Origin: Syntrophales bacterium
GTDB taxonomy: Bacteria > Desulfobacterota > Syntrophia > Syntrophales > UBA5619
Reading direction: 5' to 3'
Length of the DNA: 7,290 nt
NCBI GenBank assembly: GCA_028712015.1
Contig: JAQTRB010000070.1
Coordinates: 1-7,290, forward strand
The notes below the pieces were generated by a model, which was not told the origin of the DNA, ran no database searches, and saw only the letters and a list, made by a program, of their open reading frames with translations. The position numbers were made by a program, and so were the translations under genes. Below are positions 4,919 through 7,290 of the stretch, piece by piece. Positions within the stretch are counted from its first letter, which is position 1. Each line of letters starts with the position of its first letter.

Positions 4919-6779
4919 GCCGGTTCGGGTTCGGCATAAAATCAGAATGCTGTTCATCATCATCTCGCTCGCATTGATGCTTCTCGTGGCGCGGCTGTGG
5001 TACCTGCAGGTGATCAAGGGGGAGGAGCTGCGACAGCGTTCCGAAAACAACAGCGTTCGCCTGCGAAAAGTCAAGCCGATGCGGGGTCTGATCATGGACC
5101 ATGGCCGGCGGATTCTTGCGGACAACCAGCCTTCTTTTGATATCGTCTTCGTTCCCAACCGGACAAGCGACATCCGGAGGGTCATCGACGAGATCAAAAG
5201 GCTCTATGCCGATCGTTCCCTGACGTTTTTGCCTTCCTCCTCGTCCTTCGGGCACGTGAAACCGTTCGTGCCCGTTTTCCTCGAACGGAACGTCAGCATG
5301 GAAAAGCGTGCCGTGGTGGAAACCCATGCCCTGGATCTTTCCGGTGTGATGACGGAGGTTTCACCCGTCCGACATTACCTGAACGGAGAGATGACCGCAC
5401 AGATGATCGGTTTTACGGGAGAAGTGAATCGTGAAGAACTGGAACGGGACTTCACCGATGAGCTCACGGCGGGAGACATTATCGGAAAATTCGGCATCGA
5501 GAAACTCCTGGATGGTCACCTCCGGGGGAAAAGCGGCGCCGAGCAGGTGGAGGTCAACGTCACCGGCAAAATGATCCGCTCTCTTGGCCGGATTCAGGCG
5601 ACACCGGGCAACAATGTGGTACTGACCATCGATTCCGAACTCCAGAAGGCGGCATGGTCGGCCATAGGCGACCGGGCGGGTGCGGTGGTGGTTCTGGATC
5701 CTCGCAACGGAGCCGTACTTGCATTGGTCAGCTCGCCCTCGTTCGACCCGAACCTCTTCAGCGGAGGAATTTCCCACGACGACTGGGAAACTCTTTCCAA
5801 CCACCCCAAGCATCCCATGGAAAATCGCTCGATTTCGGGACAGTATCCTCCCGGATCGACCTACAAGCCCATCTTGGCGGCGGCCGCGCTCGAAGAAGGT
5901 CTGATCACTCCGGAAACAACGTTCTACTGCAACGGCTCCTTCGAGTTGGGTGATCGGACCTTCCGTTGCTGGCAGGAAAAAGGTCACGGCAATGTCAATC
6001 TCCATCGCGCCATCGTGGAATCCTGCGATGTCTATTTTTACAATCTGGGGAAGAGGCTCGGCGTGGACCGGATCGCCGCCTATGCCCGAGCCTTCGGACT
6101 CGGCGCCCCGCTGGGAATCGACCTTCCCCGGGAGAAGGGCGGCCTGATCCCCACCAAGCAATGGAAGCTTTCCCGATTTCGGCAAGCCTGGCAGGCCGGC
6201 GAAACCATCTCCATCGCCATCGGACAGGGATTCAACCTTGTAACTCCGCTCCAACTTGCCAATGTCTATGCGGTCCTGGCGAACGGCGGCAGTCTTTATC
6301 GGCCCCGGCTCTTAAAACAGCTTGAATCTTCCGACGGTCGTATCGTAAAGGTATATGAGCCGGAGAAGCAGGCCGTACTATCGGTCAACCCTCAGAACAT
6401 TCAAATCATCAACCGGGCATTGTGGGGGGTGGTGAATGAAAAAGGGGGAACGGGTTACATCCTGAAAAGGAAAGAGCAGGATGTCTGCGGTAAGACAGGA
6501 ACCGCGCAGGTTATTGGGCTTCCCCAGGATGCAAAAGCTCGTAAAATGAGGCAGGCGTCGGGCGATTTTGGGGACCATGCACTCTTCGTCTGTTTTGCGC
6601 CTTATGGGAATCCGGAAATCGTGGTCGCGGTCATTCTGGAACACGCCGGTCACGGCGGCTCGGCGGCTGCCCCTGTGGCACGAAAGGTGATTGAAGCCTA
6701 TTTTGGGCGGAAACAGACAACAAAGACCCAACCGCAGATGCAAGAAACCGCGGACGTTCGGGAGATGCACAAGCCATGA
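4884..6779 (+). CDS. mrdA: Penicillin-binding protein 2 (elongation-specific DD-transpeptidase)
   Basis: This class B PBP cross-links the glycan strands made by RodA during side-wall elongation. The 631 residues compare with 633 in E. coli. After a basic cytoplasmic N-terminus (1-21) comes the membrane anchor (about 22-37). The pedestal/dimerisation domain spans about 40-230 and includes RGLIMDHGRRILADN (67-81). The transpeptidase domain spans about 245-607. The catalytic SxxK is S325-T-Y-K328 in GQYPPGSTYKP. The second motif is S380-C-D382; SxD is usual for PBP2. The third is K537-T-G in CGKTGTAQV. DHALFVCFAP (564-573) is also typical. A TGA lies directly before the ATG at 4884, so this is the longest possible start; GAGG at 4871 is 9 nt upstream. 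The only other nearby start, M22 at 4947, has no Shine-Dalgarno and would remove the basic tail. The gene overlaps mreD by 35 nt and rodA by 4 nt. It should be a beta-lactam target of the mecillinam type. Confidence 0.96.
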   Translation: MWKIGARIDGYEPVRVRHKIRMLFIIISLALMLLVARLWYLQVIKGEELRQRSENNSVRLRKVKPMRGLIMDHGRRILADNQPSFDIVFVPNRTSDIRRVIDEIKRLYADRSLTFLPSSSSFGHVKPFVPVFLERNVSMEKRAVVETHALDLSGVMTEVSPVRHYLNGEMTAQMIGFTGEVNREELERDFTDELTAGDIIGKFGIEKLLDGHLRGKSGAEQVEVNVTGKMIRSLGRIQATPGNNVVLTIDSELQKAAWSAIGDRAGAVVVLDPRNGAVLALVSSPSFDPNLFSGGISHDDWETLSNHPKHPMENRSISGQYPPGSTYKPILAAAALEEGLITPETTFYCNGSFELGDRTFRCWQEKGHGNVNLHRAIVESCDVYFYNLGKRLGVDRIAAYARAFGLGAPLGIDLPREKGGLIPTKQWKLSRFRQAWQAGETISIAIGQGFNLVTPLQLANVYAVLANGGSLYRPRLLKQLESSDGRIVKVYEPEKQAVLSVNPQNIQIINRALWGVVNEKGGTGYILKRKEQDVCGKTGTAQVIGLPQDAKARKMRQASGDFGDHALFVCFAPYGNPEIVVAVILEHAGHGGSAAAPVARKVIEAYFGRKQTTKTQPQMQETADVREMHKP

Positions 6780-7290
6780 TCAAATTGGACCGCCGTCTTC
6801 TTTTAAACTTCGACTGGACCCTTTTTGTTCTGGTCCTGATCATCAGCGGCATAGGTCTGCTGAACATCTACAGTGCCGGGTTCAGTATCGCCGACCTCCG
6901 CCAGACGCCGCTCTACATCAAACAACTCCAGTGGATCCTGATCGGCATTGCAGGAATGGCCCTGGCCTTTTTCATCGATTACCGTTTTCTCAGTCGTCAT
7001 GCATATATTCTCTACGGCATCTCCATCATTCTCCTTCTCGTGGTTTTTACCGCCGGTTATGCGACGCGGGGATCTCAGCGCTGGATCCTCATCGGTGGTT
7101 TCACCTTCCAGCCGTCGGAGCTGGTCAAGCTGACGGTTATTCTCGCGTTGGCCAAATATTTCGACCGCCATCAGTTTGGTCGCGGATATCGTTTGACCGA
7201 ACTGCTTGTCCCTTTCCTGATCGTTCTTGTCCCGATCCTGCTGATCCTCAAGCAGCCGGACCTGGGAACGGGGCTGATTCTGTTCATCCT
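6776..7290 (+). CDS. rodA: Peptidoglycan glycosyltransferase RodA (SEDS family), 3' end outside window
   Basis: This integral membrane SEDS protein polymerises lipid II into glycan strands and works as a pair with PBP2. Only the first 171 codons are present, of a protein usually about 370 residues long. The frame is open to the window end. Membrane segments are visible near 14-34, 52-67, 76-95, 112-129, 143-158 and from 165. Family landmarks are GLLNIYSAG (27-35), RWILIGGFTFQPSELVKLT (102-120) and KQPDLGTG (159-166). The catalytic aspartate loop described for RodA lies beyond the window. The ATG overlaps the mrdA stop as ATGA, with GGGAG 11 nt upstream, indicating translational coupling. Against FtsW or SpoVE, the immediate mrdA neighbour and the short N-terminus favour RodA. 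Confidence 0.95.
   Translation, partial: MIKLDRRLLLNFDWTLFVLVLIISGIGLLNIYSAGFSIADLRQTPLYIKQLQWILIGIAGMALAFFIDYRFLSRHAYILYGISIILLLVVFTAGYATRGSQRWILIGGFTFQPSELVKLTVILALAKYFDRHQFGRGYRLTELLVPFLIVLVPILLILKQPDLGTGLILFI

Noticed and set aside
6021..6029. Second active-site motif of PBP2 read as SCD rather than SxN
   Set aside because: SxD is the usual form in PBP2 of the elongation type (E. coli has SAD), so this is not a defect.
5361..6254. Minus-strand open frame of 297 codons inside mrdA
   Set aside because: It lies wholly opposite the transpeptidase coding region with its catalytic motifs. The product resembles no family and has no start signals.
1..7290. CRISPR arrays, tRNA or rRNA genes, insertion sequences, prophage or defence genes
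   Set aside because: I looked on both strands and saw no repeat-spacer pattern, cloverleaf, transposase or terminal inverted repeats. Nearly all the DNA is explained by envelope housekeeping genes.

Overview
This window is a chromosomal housekeeping region, most likely from a Gram-negative bacterium of the former Deltaproteobacteria. A Syntrophales- or Desulfobacterota-like lineage is my best guess. That guess rests on the overall look of the proteins, the gene order (mreB, mreC, mreD, mrdA, rodA in one run) and an inner-membrane PpiD-type chaperone, which points to an outer membrane. No ribosomal RNA or other taxonomic marker is present, so the placement is inference.

Layout. From the left, bases 1-158 are a leader with a possible sigma70-type promoter. 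They are followed on the plus strand by mscL (159-563), the large-conductance mechanosensitive channel. A 9-bp hairpin with a T-rich tail (604-642) ends that transcript. On the minus strand, 641-2242 encodes a membrane-anchored PpiD/SurA-type periplasmic folding factor, which converges on mscL. Its most notable property is that the parvulin (rotamase) domain appears to be missing while the flanking chaperone parts are kept.

Bases 2243-2508 form a divergent control region. It holds candidate promoters in both directions, arranged back to back around an A/T tract, and a strong stem-loop plus a 12-bp perfect palindrome in the presumed ppiD leader. Rightward from 2509 runs the cell-elongation operon: mreB (TTG start), mreC, mreD, mrdA (PBP2) and rodA, the last cut by the window end at 7290. 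The genes are packed tightly. mreC/mreD and mrdA/rodA overlap by 4 nt (ATGA), and mreD/mrdA overlap by 35 nt.

How they work together. MreB forms membrane-attached filaments. MreC and MreD link these to the periplasmic synthesis machinery. RodA (SEDS glycosyltransferase) polymerises lipid II and PBP2 cross-links the new strand, together giving rod-shaped growth. PpiD helps fold exported proteins at the Sec exit, and MscL vents solutes on hypo-osmotic shock, so all six genes serve the cell envelope. I found no mobile element, CRISPR array, RNA gene, phage gene or defence system, and nothing I would call an undescribed system. The findings below are mostly domain-level or regulatory curiosities.
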